A DNA stretch of 64,000 nucleotides from Xanthobacter dioxanivorans (lineage in GTDB: Bacteria; Pseudomonadota; Alphaproteobacteria; Rhizobiales; Xanthobacteraceae): assembly GCF_016807805.1 (NCBI RefSeq), contig NZ_CP063362.1, positions 5,498,501-5,562,500 on the forward strand. Direction: 5' to 3'. Shown here one piece after another: positions 28,183 through 36,105 of the stretch. The stretch's first letter is position 1, and every line of letters starts with the position of its first letter. The translations under genes were made by a program, and so were the position numbers. The notes under the pieces were generated by a model, which was not told the DNA's origin, did not search any database, and saw only the letters and a program-made list of their open reading frames with translations.

Positions 28183-29403
28183 TCACTCCGCCGAAATGGC
28201 GAAGCCGGCCGTCTCGGCCGGGCGGGAAACCCGGGGCCCGGGCGCGGAATAGTTGAGGATGTCGTCGCCGAACGCGGTGGCCTCCATGATCCGCTTGCCG
28301 ATCAGGTCGCGCAGGGTCTCCGAGGTGCCGCCGCCGAGCGTGCCGTAGCGCGCGCCGCGGTAGAAGCGGGAGACCGCATACTCGTCGGTGAAGCCGACGC
28401 CGCCATGCAGCTGGATCGCCTCGCTGGTGACGCGGATTGACATCTCGTTGCAGGTGATCTTGGCGACCGCCGAGAGGAAGGGATCGGGGAAGGGATCGGC
28501 GCTGGCGCAGGCCCGATAGAGCAGCGACCGTGCCGCCTCGATCTCCCGGTACATGTCCGCGAGCTTCCAGCGGATGCCCTGGAAGTCGCCCACCGCCTTG
28601 CCGAACACCGTGCGGCCGTGCACGTAGCGGCGCGCTTCCTCGAAGGCGCCCTCGGCCAGCCCGAGCGAGATGCTGGGGTTGAGGCAGCGCTGCGTGTTGA
28701 AGGCCGACAGCAGCTTCCTGAAGCCGTCCTCGCGGATGACGAGGTTCTCGATCGGCAGCTCGCAGTCGTTGAACTGCACCTCGTGGAGGTTCTCGCCGCC
28801 CATCGTGTGGTAGGTCCCCGTCACCTCGAAACCGGGCGTGCCCGGCTCCACGAGCACGCAGCCGATGCCCTCGCGGCCCGGATTTCCGTCAATGCGGGTG
28901 AACACCACGAACATGCCGGCTTCCGGCGCCCGGCTGATGAGAGTCTTCACGCCGTTGAGCACCACACGGTCGCCGAGCACGCGGGCATTGGTGCGATAGC
29001 TCGCGACGTCGGTGCCCGCGTGGGGCTCGGTCATGCAGATGGCGAGGATGCACTCGCCGGCCACCACACGGGGGAGGATGCGCTCGCGGATGGGCGCGGG
29101 GGCATAGTGGGCGATGACACGGGTCTGGACGCCGGCCTCGCCCAAGGTGGCCATGGCGGTGACGTAGCAGCCCTTGGCAATTTCCTCGAGCACCAGGGCG
29201 CTGTCGAACACCGACAGGCCGAGCCCGCCGTATTCCTCCGGCACGGACATGCCGAGCACGCCGATCTCCGCCAGCTTGCGGATATTCTCCCAGGGAAAGG
29301 TTCCGTCCATGTACTTCTGGGCGTTCGGCTTGAATTCGGACTGAACGAGCTCCCTCACCGTGAGGATCATCTGCTTTTGTTCATCGCTGAGGTTCGGAGA
29401 CAT
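28183..29403 (-). CDS. Acyl-CoA dehydrogenase family protein
   Basis: 406 aa from the ATG at 29403. Three ACAD domains are visible, with FAD-binding CMTEPHAGTDVAS and QLHGGVGFTDEYAVSRFYR. By eye, neither usual catalytic base position carries Glu: the late one reads LGGGTSE instead of YEGTSE, and the earlier one reads NTQRCL where many enzymes have NTER. It heads the catabolic operon and its promoter region faces the LysR gene. It probably desaturates a CoA ester, but activity is unproven. Confidence 0.88.
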   Translation of the reverse strand: MSPNLSDEQKQMILTVRELVQSEFKPNAQKYMDGTFPWENIRKLAEIGVLGMSVPEEYGGLGLSVFDSALVLEEIAKGCYVTAMATLGEAGVQTRVIAHYAPAPIRERILPRVVAGECILAICMTEPHAGTDVASYRTNARVLGDRVVLNGVKTLISRAPEAGMFVVFTRIDGNPGREGIGCVLVEPGTPGFEVTGTYHTMGGENLHEVQFNDCELPIENLVIREDGFRKLLSAFNTQRCLNPSISLGLAEGAFEEARRYVHGRTVFGKAVGDFQGIRWKLADMYREIEAARSLLYRACASADPFPDPFLSAVAKITCNEMSIRVTSEAIQLHGGVGFTDEYAVSRFYRGARYGTLGGGTSETLRDLIGKRIMEATAFGDDILNYSAPGPRVSRPAETAGFAISAE

Positions 29404-29484
29404 TTTTGATCCCTGTTCTTGCCGGCGAGCCGACCCCGGTGCGGGCCGATGGAGCAAGGGAAGACGTGGTCGGTGGAGCCTGCC

Positions 29485-29510
29485 GATGAGATTTCCTCAT
29501 CTCGGATGAG
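29485..29510. promoter_or_regulatory. Overlapping palindromes, putative LysR operator
   Basis: GATGAG-ATTTC-CTCATC is directly joined to CTCATC-TCG-GATGAG. The first contains the 15-mer ATGAGATTTCCTCAT (29486-29500), which closely matches a second copy at 29651. It lies 82 bp before the acyl-CoA dehydrogenase start. A half site ATGAGAT is at 29574-29580. Confidence 0.55.
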
Positions 29511-29650
29511 GAGAACATGAGAAAACAGCCCGATCACAAGTTTTTTCCCGGCGCCTCCAGCATCTCCCACCGAATGAGATATTTTCTTGTATGATAAGAG
29601 TTTGTAGGGTCAGATCGGACGCGACAAACCATTTTTCAGCCCGATGCCGC

Positions 29651-29665
29651 GTGAGATAAACTCAT
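29651..29665. promoter_or_regulatory. Second copy of the palindrome, overlapping the LysR start codon
   Basis: GTGAGATAAACTCAT has the form RTGAGAT-N3-CTCAT shared with the copy at 29486-29500. It covers the first two bases of the regulator's ATG, so binding there would block the regulator's own expression. Confidence 0.5.
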
Positions 29666-30611
29666 GAAGAAGCCACATCGCCGTCTTCTGCCCCTGAACC
29701 AGCTGCGTGCGTTCGAGGCCGCGGCGCGCCACGCCAGCTTCACCAAGGCGGCCGAGGAACTCGGCGTCACGCAGGGCGCCGTGAGCCGGCACATCCGCGC
29801 CTTGGAGGAGAGGCTCGGCTTCCCCCTCTTCAGCCGCACCGCGCAGGGGCTCCAGCTCAGCCACGGCAGCCACGTCTTCGCCCTGGCGCTGGAGGACGCC
29901 TACGGGCGCATCGCGCGGGCGACCGACAATCTGATCGCCACCCACACCCATTCGGTGCTCACGGTGCGCGGCTACACCACATTCTTCATCCGCTGGCTGA
30001 TCCCGCGCCTGCCGCAGTTCCAGCGGCTCCATCCGGAGATCGAGGTGCGCCTGGTGGCGGCCTCCGATCCGGTGGACTTCGACCGCGACGCGGTGGACGT
30101 CGGCATCCGCTACGGGCGTGGGCAATGGCGCCATTGGAGTTGCGACCTCCTGTTCCTCGACGAGCTCTCGCCCATCTGCAGCCCGGACTATCTCGCCCAG
30201 CGCGACGCCTCCTCGCCGGAGGCGCTGCTGCGCGGATCAACACTGCTGCACCACAACCTGCGCCCGTCGGACTGGGCCGAATGGTGCCGCTGCGCGCATG
30301 TCGCCGAGGAGCAGCGGGACAACCTCTACTTCGAGGACCTGAGCATCGTTTACGAATGCGCCCGGGCAAACCTCGGCATCGCCATCGGCCAGCGCTCCTA
30401 CGTGGAGGACGACCTCATGAGCGGCCGGCTGATCGAGCCCTTCGGCACGGTGCTGCGGCGCGACCTCGGCTACCATCTCGTCACGCCTCTGGAGCGCGCG
30501 GACGCCCCCAAGATCCAGGTGTTCCGCGCCTGGCTCGCCGAAGCCTCACGCCGCCCGGCGGGGGCGCCGGGCGGCCTCGCTCAGGAGGAAGCCTCAGTAT
30601 CCAGCGTGTAG
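29664..30611 (+). CDS. LysR-family transcriptional regulator (GcvA-like)
   Basis: 315 aa. The N-terminal winged helix-turn-helix starts with LLPLNQLRAFEAAARH and has GVTQGAVSRHIRALE as recognition helix (about 34-48); the rest is a LysR substrate-binding effector domain. It is divergent from the acyl-CoA dehydrogenase operon, 260 bp away, and should control it. There is no clear Shine-Dalgarno before the ATG; instead an operator-like palindrome overlaps it. The 3' end overlaps the convergent gene by 31 bp. Confidence 0.9.
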   Translation: MKKPHRRLLPLNQLRAFEAAARHASFTKAAEELGVTQGAVSRHIRALEERLGFPLFSRTAQGLQLSHGSHVFALALEDAYGRIARATDNLIATHTHSVLTVRGYTTFFIRWLIPRLPQFQRLHPEIEVRLVAASDPVDFDRDAVDVGIRYGRGQWRHWSCDLLFLDELSPICSPDYLAQRDASSPEALLRGSTLLHHNLRPSDWAEWCRCAHVAEEQRDNLYFEDLSIVYECARANLGIAIGQRSYVEDDLMSGRLIEPFGTVLRRDLGYHLVTPLERADAPKIQVFRAWLAEASRRPAGAPGGLAQEEASVSSV

Positions 30612-31027
30612 AGATAGGAAGTATCGAGCGGCTGGAGCGTGGAGAGGTCTATTCCCTCCTCCGCCAGCACCCGCCGGGCGATGCGGAACATGTCGGTCCC
30701 GGTGGGAATGCCGCAATACTGGGCCACGTGCAGCAGCAGCTCGCGCAGCTGCGTCAGCGGCACCTTGGTGCGCACCAGCGCATTGCGGAAGTGGTGCTCG
30801 AACTCGTGCATCTGGCCCGAGGCCGCCAGCATGGCGAGATTGATGAGACTGAGCTGCTGCTGCGGGATGATGTTGCGCGACCAGGTCCCGGCCCAGTTGA
30901 TGTTGGTGACGTACATCTGCCAGGCGCAATCGAACTCGGTCGTGTTCTCCAGGTTGCGATCGACCCAGTCTGCACCGAGAACATCGCGGCGGGCCTTCGT
31001 TCCCTGCTCCGACAACAGCGACTTCAT
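30581..31027 (-). CDS. Carboxymuconolactone decarboxylase family protein
   Basis: 148 aa, matching the short alpha-helical CMD/AhpD fold. RRDVLGADWVDRN at the N-terminus and the central QLSLINLAMLAASGQMHEFEHHFRNAL are characteristic of PcaC-like members rather than AhpD, because the CxxC pair is absent. PcaC acts on protocatechuate-derived carboxymuconolactone, so a link to the QuiC-like gene product is conceivable. It is transcribed in the same direction as the TTT receptor and catabolic operon but convergent with lysR. Confidence 0.83.
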   Translation of the reverse strand: MKSLLSEQGTKARRDVLGADWVDRNLENTTEFDCAWQMYVTNINWAGTWSRNIIPQQQLSLINLAMLAASGQMHEFEHHFRNALVRTKVPLTQLRELLLHVAQYCGIPTGTDMFRIARRVLAEEGIDLSTLQPLDTSYLYTLDTEASS

Positions 31028-31141
31028 GGAAATCCTCCCGATTACGCCCGGCTTAGGCCGTTGTTTTCTGGCGTCCTCACACGGGCATTGTGGAGCCGGC
31101 GGCGGCGCCCGGCAACGTCCGCCGGCCTCGGTTCACCTGCT

Positions 31142-32122
31142 TCAGTTCACCTGCGCGCCGGACAGCTTGACCATCTCGGCCCAACGGGCCGTCTCGGTGG
31201 CGACGAAGGCCGCGAACTCCGCGCGCGTGTTGCCGACCGCCTGCGTGCCGAGCTCCAGGAACCGCTCCTTGATCGCGGGCTCCGCCAGGATCTTGCGCAC
31301 CTCGGCGGAAATCTTCTCCAGGATGGGCTCGGGCACGCCCTTCGGCGCAAACAGGCCCTGCCAGGATATGCCGACGAAGCCGGGAATGGTCTCGGCGACG
31401 GTGGGCACGTCGGGGAGGGTCGGCCAGCGCTCGGGGCTCGTCACCGCGAGGGCGCGGAGCTTGCCCGCCTTCACCTGCGCCAGCGCGGTCGGCATGTTGT
31501 CGAAGCTCAGCTGCACGTGGCCGGCGGTGAGATCCAGCGTCATCGGGCCGCTGCCCTTGTAGGGCACGTGCGTCATGGATGTGCCGGTGAGCGTCTTGAA
31601 GCGCTCCGCCAGCAGGTGGACCGAGGTTCCCACGCCGGTGGAACCATAGCTGTACTTGTCCGGATTGGCGCGCAGCAGGGCGATCAGCTCGGCGACGGTG
31701 TGCACCGGGAGGCTCGGGTTCACCACCAGCATGTTTGGCCCGATCGCCACCAGGGAGATCGGCGCGAAATCACGAATGTTGTCGTAGCGCAGGTTCTTGT
31801 AGAGAGAGGCATTGATCGCGTTCGAGCTCACCGTGCCCATCAGCAGGGTGTAGCCGTCCGCCGCCGCGCGTGCGCCCGCCTCCGCCCCGAGCGTGCCACC
31901 CGCGCCGGCGACGTTCTCCACCACGACCTGCTGGCCCCAGTCCCGCGTCATGCCCTGCGCGAGGAGACGCGCGACCATGTCGGTGACGCCGCCGGGAGAC
32001 AGGGGCACGATGAGGCGGATGGGTTTGGTGGGATAGGTATCGTCAGCGCCCGCGGCGGGTCCGAGCATCAGAGCAGCCATCGCCGCGGCCGCCAAGGATT
32101 TTGCGAGCCATGAACGGATCAT
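31142..32122 (-). CDS. TTT-family (Bug-type) periplasmic receptor
   Basis: 326 aa from the ATG at 32122, which has GGGAGGA upstream; an earlier in-frame ATG at 32146 is less likely. A Sec signal peptide (about 26 residues, ends AAGA-DD) precedes YPTKPIRLIVPLSPGG, the hallmark first strand, and VVENVAGAGGTLGAE. Such proteins deliver carboxylates to TctAB-type membrane subunits. No tctA or tctB is in the window, so it is an orphan receptor. It lies near the catabolic operon and may deliver its substrate. Confidence 0.9.
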   Translation of the reverse strand: MIRSWLAKSLAAAAMAALMLGPAAGADDTYPTKPIRLIVPLSPGGVTDMVARLLAQGMTRDWGQQVVVENVAGAGGTLGAEAGARAAADGYTLLMGTVSSNAINASLYKNLRYDNIRDFAPISLVAIGPNMLVVNPSLPVHTVAELIALLRANPDKYSYGSTGVGTSVHLLAERFKTLTGTSMTHVPYKGSGPMTLDLTAGHVQLSFDNMPTALAQVKAGKLRALAVTSPERWPTLPDVPTVAETIPGFVGISWQGLFAPKGVPEPILEKISAEVRKILAEPAIKERFLELGTQAVGNTRAEFAAFVATETARWAEMVKLSGAQVN

Positions 32123-32263
32123 GTGTCCTCCCATTCTTATGGGCACGGGCTCTTGTTGCGGCCCACGCCTGTCGCAGCGGAGAACGGCTATGGCCGCGCG
32201 CTACATCCGGCGACTGTGCGCGCGTCCATCGGCGGCTTCAAACGACGTTTGCGGCCGCCGGGA

Positions 32264-32280
32264 CATGATAAATTGTCATG
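32264..32280. promoter_or_regulatory. Near-perfect palindrome upstream of the TTT receptor
   Basis: CATGATAAATTGTCATG is symmetric apart from one base pair and the centre. It lies 142 bp before the receptor start, in a 248-bp AT-richer gap (32123-32370) that holds no gene. An operator function is speculative. Confidence 0.3.
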
Positions 32281-32370
32281 AGGAAAGCACCGCGCCCGAC
32301 CCGGATTCGCGCGGTCGAGGCGGCGGAGCAGGCCGACCTCGCATTGCCGCCGTCCAACCGGTCTGCGGGA

Positions 32371-33431
32371 TCAGGAGCGGATGGCGGCCACGGCGTCGCG
32401 CAGCCGCTCTCGCGACAGCTCCGGGGTGAAGTTGCGGATGTAGGGCGCGGTCCGCCAGGAGACGTCGACGATCTCGTCCACCGCGGCGGCATCGACCACC
32501 GCGAGGGCGGACAGGGTCGTCGGCAGGCCGATGGCCGCATAGAAGCCGCGCAAGTCGTCGAGAAAGGCCGCATCGCGGCCTTCGGCCACCAGTTGCGCGA
32601 GCAGCCCCAGCGCCACCTGCTCGCCGTGCAGGGCGCGCGCGAGCTGCGGCACCACCGAGAAGCCGCGGGTGAGGGAGTGGGCGATGGAGAGGCCACCGCT
32701 CTCGAAGGCGAGGCCCGAGAGCAGGATGGTCGCCTCCACCACCGCCTCCATGGCCGTGTCCGGCGTCTTGCGGCGCACCGCCTCCATGGCGGCGATGCCG
32801 TCCGAGCGGATGATGGCGTAGCAGCGATCGGCGATGGCGAGGGCAAGTTCGGTGGGGCGGCCCTTGAAAAAATTGGTGCCGCCGGCGGCGGTGCACTGCT
32901 CCACCTCGAACTTCTTCGACAGGGCATCGCCGATGCCGGCGGCGAAGAAGCGCGCCGGGGCCTGGGCGATCACGGCGGTGTCCACCAGCACCACGTCGGG
33001 ATTGGTGCCCATCAACCGGACCTCGGCCAGCACGTGCGCCTCCGTGTAGAGCACGGCAAGGCGTGAGGTGGGGCTGTCGTTCGAGGCGATGGTGGGCACG
33101 ATCACGATGCGGGCGCCCAGGGCCATGCGCACGCCCTTCGCCGTGTCGATGGCCTTGCCGCCGCCCACGCCGACGATCACCTGCGCCCCCGCCGACCGGG
33201 CGGCGGCCGCAAGGCGGTCGATCTCGCCGGCCGAGCATTCCCCCCGAAGGTCGCGAAGGTCGCGTCCGGGCCGAGCGCCGCGCGCAGCCGGTCGCCGAGG
33301 AGGTCGGCGACCACCGCGTCGGCCACCACGAAAGCCGGGCCGCCCAGCGCCGCGACACGGTCTGCGAGCTGCGACAGGGCACCAGGCCCCTGCACGTAGA
33401 GGTGCGGGCCGCCGAAGGCGCGGAACGTCAT
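32371..33431 (-). CDS. Iron-containing alcohol dehydrogenase, glycerol dehydrogenase-like (frameshifted)
   Basis: GldA-type enzyme, about 353 aa when repaired. It starts with MTFRAFGGPHLYVQG at 33431 (ATGA overlap with the SDR stop). NAD-binding VGVGGGKAIDTAKG and VPTIASNDSPTS are diagnostic of glycerol and glycerol-1-phosphate dehydrogenases. After FATFGG the frame is lost at the C-run 33240-33245 (G-run on the coding strand) and continues as ECSAGEIDRLAAAA in another frame; one extra G joins them. It is the last gene of the polyol operon. Substrate is probably a polyol or its phosphate. Confidence 0.85.
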
Positions 33432-34204
33432 GCTTCCCCCCAGTGGAAATCGCGCTTTCCGCCGTCCATGCAGATGAGCGCGCCATTGATGAAAGCCGCC
33501 TGCACCGAGCACAGGAAGGCGATGAGCGCCCCCACTTCCTGCGGCTGGCAGAAACGGCCAAGCGGATTCTGGCCGGTGATCACCGCCCGCTTCTCCGCCG
33601 AGAAGCCGGCGATGAGGCCGGTCTCCACGTAGCCGGGGGCGATGGCGTTCACGGTGATGCCGGCGCTGCCCACCTCCTTGGCGAAGGTGCGGGTGAAGCC
33701 GAGCACGCCCGCCTTGGCCGCGGAATAGTTGGCCACCCCCGGCCGCCCGCCGCCCGTCACGTTCATGGACGAGGTGTTGACGATGCGCCCGAAGCCGCGC
33801 GACCGCATGAGGGGCACGGCGTATTTCGAGCACAGGAAGGTGCTGCGCAGATGGGTGCGGTCGATGATGTCCCAGTCCTCGACCGCCATCTCCTCCACCG
33901 TGCGGCCGAGATGGCGCCCGCCGGCGCCGGCATTGTTCACCAGGAGGTCGAGCCCGCCCAGCGTCTGCGCGGCGCGCGCGACCACGCTTTGGGCGCCGTC
34001 CGGATCGGACACGTCGCCCGGCACGGCGGCGGCGGTCACGCCCCGCGCCGAAAGCTCCGCGGCGAAGCCATGGGCGGCGTCCGCATCAAGGTCGTTGACG
34101 GCGATGGCGGCGCCCTCGGCGGCGAGGGCTTCCGCCTCCGCCCGGCCGATGCCCCCCGCGCCGCCGGTGATGAGGGCAATCTTGCCCTGAAGACCGAGAT
34201 CCAT
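33428..34204 (-). CDS. Short-chain dehydrogenase/reductase
   Basis: 258 aa classical SDR: cofactor motif TGGAGGIGRAE (about 14-24), NNAGAG, catalytic Ser in NTSSMNV, and YSAAK (about 154-158). An Asp-containing VNDLDAD after strand 2 suggests NAD rather than NADP. It lies between the ABC permease genes and the GldA-like dehydrogenase and overlaps the latter, so it likely oxidises a sugar alcohol in the same pathway. Confidence 0.92.
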   Translation of the reverse strand: MDLGLQGKIALITGGAGGIGRAEAEALAAEGAAIAVNDLDADAAHGFAAELSARGVTAAAVPGDVSDPDGAQSVVARAAQTLGGLDLLVNNAGAGGRHLGRTVEEMAVEDWDIIDRTHLRSTFLCSKYAVPLMRSRGFGRIVNTSSMNVTGGGRPGVANYSAAKAGVLGFTRTFAKEVGSAGITVNAIAPGYVETGLIAGFSAEKRAVITGQNPLGRFCQPQEVGALIAFLCSVQAAFINGALICMDGGKRDFHWGEA

Positions 34205-34219
34205 CGGTGTTTTCCGTTC

Positions 34220-35047
34220 CTATCCCTTCACCGCGCCGGCCCCGAGGCCCTGGATGAAGTATTGGCTGAGCAGCGCGAAGGCACCGAAGAGCGGCAGGGC
34301 GATCAGCGTCGAGCCGGCCATGATCTCGCCCCAGCGCAGATCGAACGAGCCGATCATGGAGGCAAGGCCCACGGGCACCGTCTTGTTGGCGTCCGAGCCG
34401 ATCATGATCAGCGCGAAGGTGTAGTCCGTCCATGACAGCAGGAACGAGAAGATCGCCACCGTGATGAGCCCCGGCAGCGACAACGGCAGCACCACGCGCA
34501 GGAAGGCGCCGAGCCGCGTGCAGCCGTCGACCATGGCCGCCTCCTCCAGCTCGAACGGCATGCTCTTGAAGAAGCCCCACAGGAACCACACGCCGAGCGG
34601 CAGGGTCAGCGTCAGGTGGGAGACGATGACGCTCGCCAGCGTATCGCCCAGCCCGATCTTGGCGAACACCGAGAACATGGGAATGGCGATGAGCAGCGGC
34701 GGGAACATGTAGGCGTACAGCATGGCGCCGATGACGAGGCGCTTGCCCGGCATGCGCTGGCGCGTGACCGCATAGGCGATCATCACCGACAGCACCATGG
34801 TCACCGCCACCGTGACACCGGCGACGATGACGGAGTTCAGGAACTGGGCGGGATAATCCGTCAGTTCCAGGAGGTTCCAGTAATATTCCGTGGTGAAGGG
34901 CCCCGGCAGCGGGGATGTGCTGGTCAGCATCGCCTCGGGCGCGCGCAAGGAGGACACCACCATCCAGTAGATGGGAAAGGCCGAATAGACCGCGATGACG
35001 AGGGCGGCGGCATAGAGGCCGAGCCGCGCGGGGAGCGGGCGGGTCAT
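34220..35047 (-). CDS. CUT1 sugar ABC transporter permease, MalG-like
   Basis: 275 aa with six predicted helices. The coupling motif EEAAMVDGCTRLGAFLRVVLPL (read in two parts near residues 175-195) is the EAA loop that docks onto the MalK/UgpC ATPase. The C-terminus YFIQGLGAGAVKG is typical of the MalG/UgpE group. It follows its partner permease by 5 bp. Confidence 0.93.
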   Translation of the reverse strand: MTRPLPARLGLYAAALVIAVYSAFPIYWMVVSSLRAPEAMLTSTSPLPGPFTTEYYWNLLELTDYPAQFLNSVIVAGVTVAVTMVLSVMIAYAVTRQRMPGKRLVIGAMLYAYMFPPLLIAIPMFSVFAKIGLGDTLASVIVSHLTLTLPLGVWFLWGFFKSMPFELEEAAMVDGCTRLGAFLRVVLPLSLPGLITVAIFSFLLSWTDYTFALIMIGSDANKTVPVGLASMIGSFDLRWGEIMAGSTLIALPLFGAFALLSQYFIQGLGAGAVKG

Positions 35048-35052
35048 CGTCC

Positions 35053-35913
35053 TCACTCCGTATCGATGGGGAACAGGCGGAAATAGATGAACACCGCCAC
35101 CGAGAGGATCCCGAAGGAAATGGTGGCGATGGCCGCCCCGCCGCCGATGTCGAACAGCGAGAAGGCGGTGCGGTAGGAGAGGATGGCCAGATGCTCCGTC
35201 GCCCCCACCGGGCCGCCCTGGGTCAGCAGCCAGATCACGTCGAACTTGTTGAACATCCACACGGCGCGCAACAGCACGATCACCGTGAGGATGGGCTTCA
35301 GCATGGGCAGCGTGATGTGGAAGAAGCGCTGGACGGCATTGGTGCCATCCACCTTGGCCGCCTCGTAGAGGGAGGCTGGCACCGTCTGCAGGGCTGCGAG
35401 GAAGGTGGTGGTGACGAACGGCGTCCACATCCACACGCTCACCAGGATCACCGAAGCCATGGCCGCGCCGGGACTCTCGAACCACTGCACCGGCGGCAGG
35501 CCGAGGGCGGCGATCACATGGGTGAGGACGCCGATGGATCCGTCCACCATCCACTTGAAGGTCAGCACCACCACCACGGTGGGCAGGAGATAGGGCAGGA
35601 TCGACAGGCCCCGCACGATGTTGCGGAAGGGGAAGACCTGGTTCAGCACCAGCGCGAAGCCGATGCCCAGCACCACCTGCAGCACGATGGTGCCGAACGA
35701 ATAGATGAAGCCGTTCCCCAGCGCCCGCCAGAAAGCCCACTCGGACAGGACCCGGGCATAGTTGTCGAGGCCCGCCCAGCGCGGCGTGCCGACGAAGGAA
35801 TCCATGTGGTAGAAGCTCAGGGAGATGGCATAGACCACCGGCGCCACGATGAGCAGCAGGGTGGCCGCAAGGCCGATCCCAAGGAAGGAATAGATGGTTG
35901 CGCGCGAGCTCAA
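35053..35913 (-). CDS. CUT1 sugar ABC transporter permease, MalF-like
   Basis: About 286 aa if initiated at the TTG at 35913. The frame is open further upstream, but that stretch translates a REP-like palindromic repeat and is unlikely to be coding, and there is no ATG close to the first helix (IYSFLGIGLAATLLLIVAP). The EAA loop YEAAKVDGTNAVQRFFHITLP is present. It pairs with the MalG-like gene downstream. The start is uncertain. Confidence 0.85.
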   Translation of the reverse strand: MSSRATIYSFLGIGLAATLLLIVAPVVYAISLSFYHMDSFVGTPRWAGLDNYARVLSEWAFWRALGNGFIYSFGTIVLQVVLGIGFALVLNQVFPFRNIVRGLSILPYLLPTVVVVLTFKWMVDGSIGVLTHVIAALGLPPVQWFESPGAAMASVILVSVWMWTPFVTTTFLAALQTVPASLYEAAKVDGTNAVQRFFHITLPMLKPILTVIVLLRAVWMFNKFDVIWLLTQGGPVGATEHLAILSYRTAFSLFDIGGGAAIATISFGILSVAVFIYFRLFPIDTE

Positions 35914-35981
35914 GGTGTCGTCCTTGTGAGCGTTTCTACCGTCCGGGACCGCGGGCGCGGCGTCCCGTCCATATGGGCTGC

Positions 35982-36083
35982 ATGCCCCGGCTTGTCCGGG
36001 GCATCCGCTGGTGCGTTCCCCCGATGCCATGGCTGGACTCACCAACCCCGGCTGCAGGGTGGACCCCCCGGACGCGCCGGGGG
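35982..36083. repeat. REP-like palindromic element
   Basis: A perfect 9-bp hairpin (ATGCCCCGG, CTTGT, CCGGGGCAT; 35982-36004) is followed 60 bp later by a 7-bp hairpin (CCCCCGG, ACGCG, CCGGGGG; 36065-36083). The CCCCGG-N5-CCGGGG core between genes is typical of dispersed alphaproteobacterial intergenic repeats. It lies in the 192-bp gap between the binding protein and the permeases, where it could attenuate or protect mRNA. Confidence 0.55.
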
Positions 36084-36105
36084 ATGAGGCAAGGACAAGT
36101 CGCCC

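Noticed and set aside
35914..36045. N-terminal extension of the MalF-like permease to an ATG at 36045
   Set aside because: It would translate a REP-like palindromic repeat; such spurious extensions are common over these elements.
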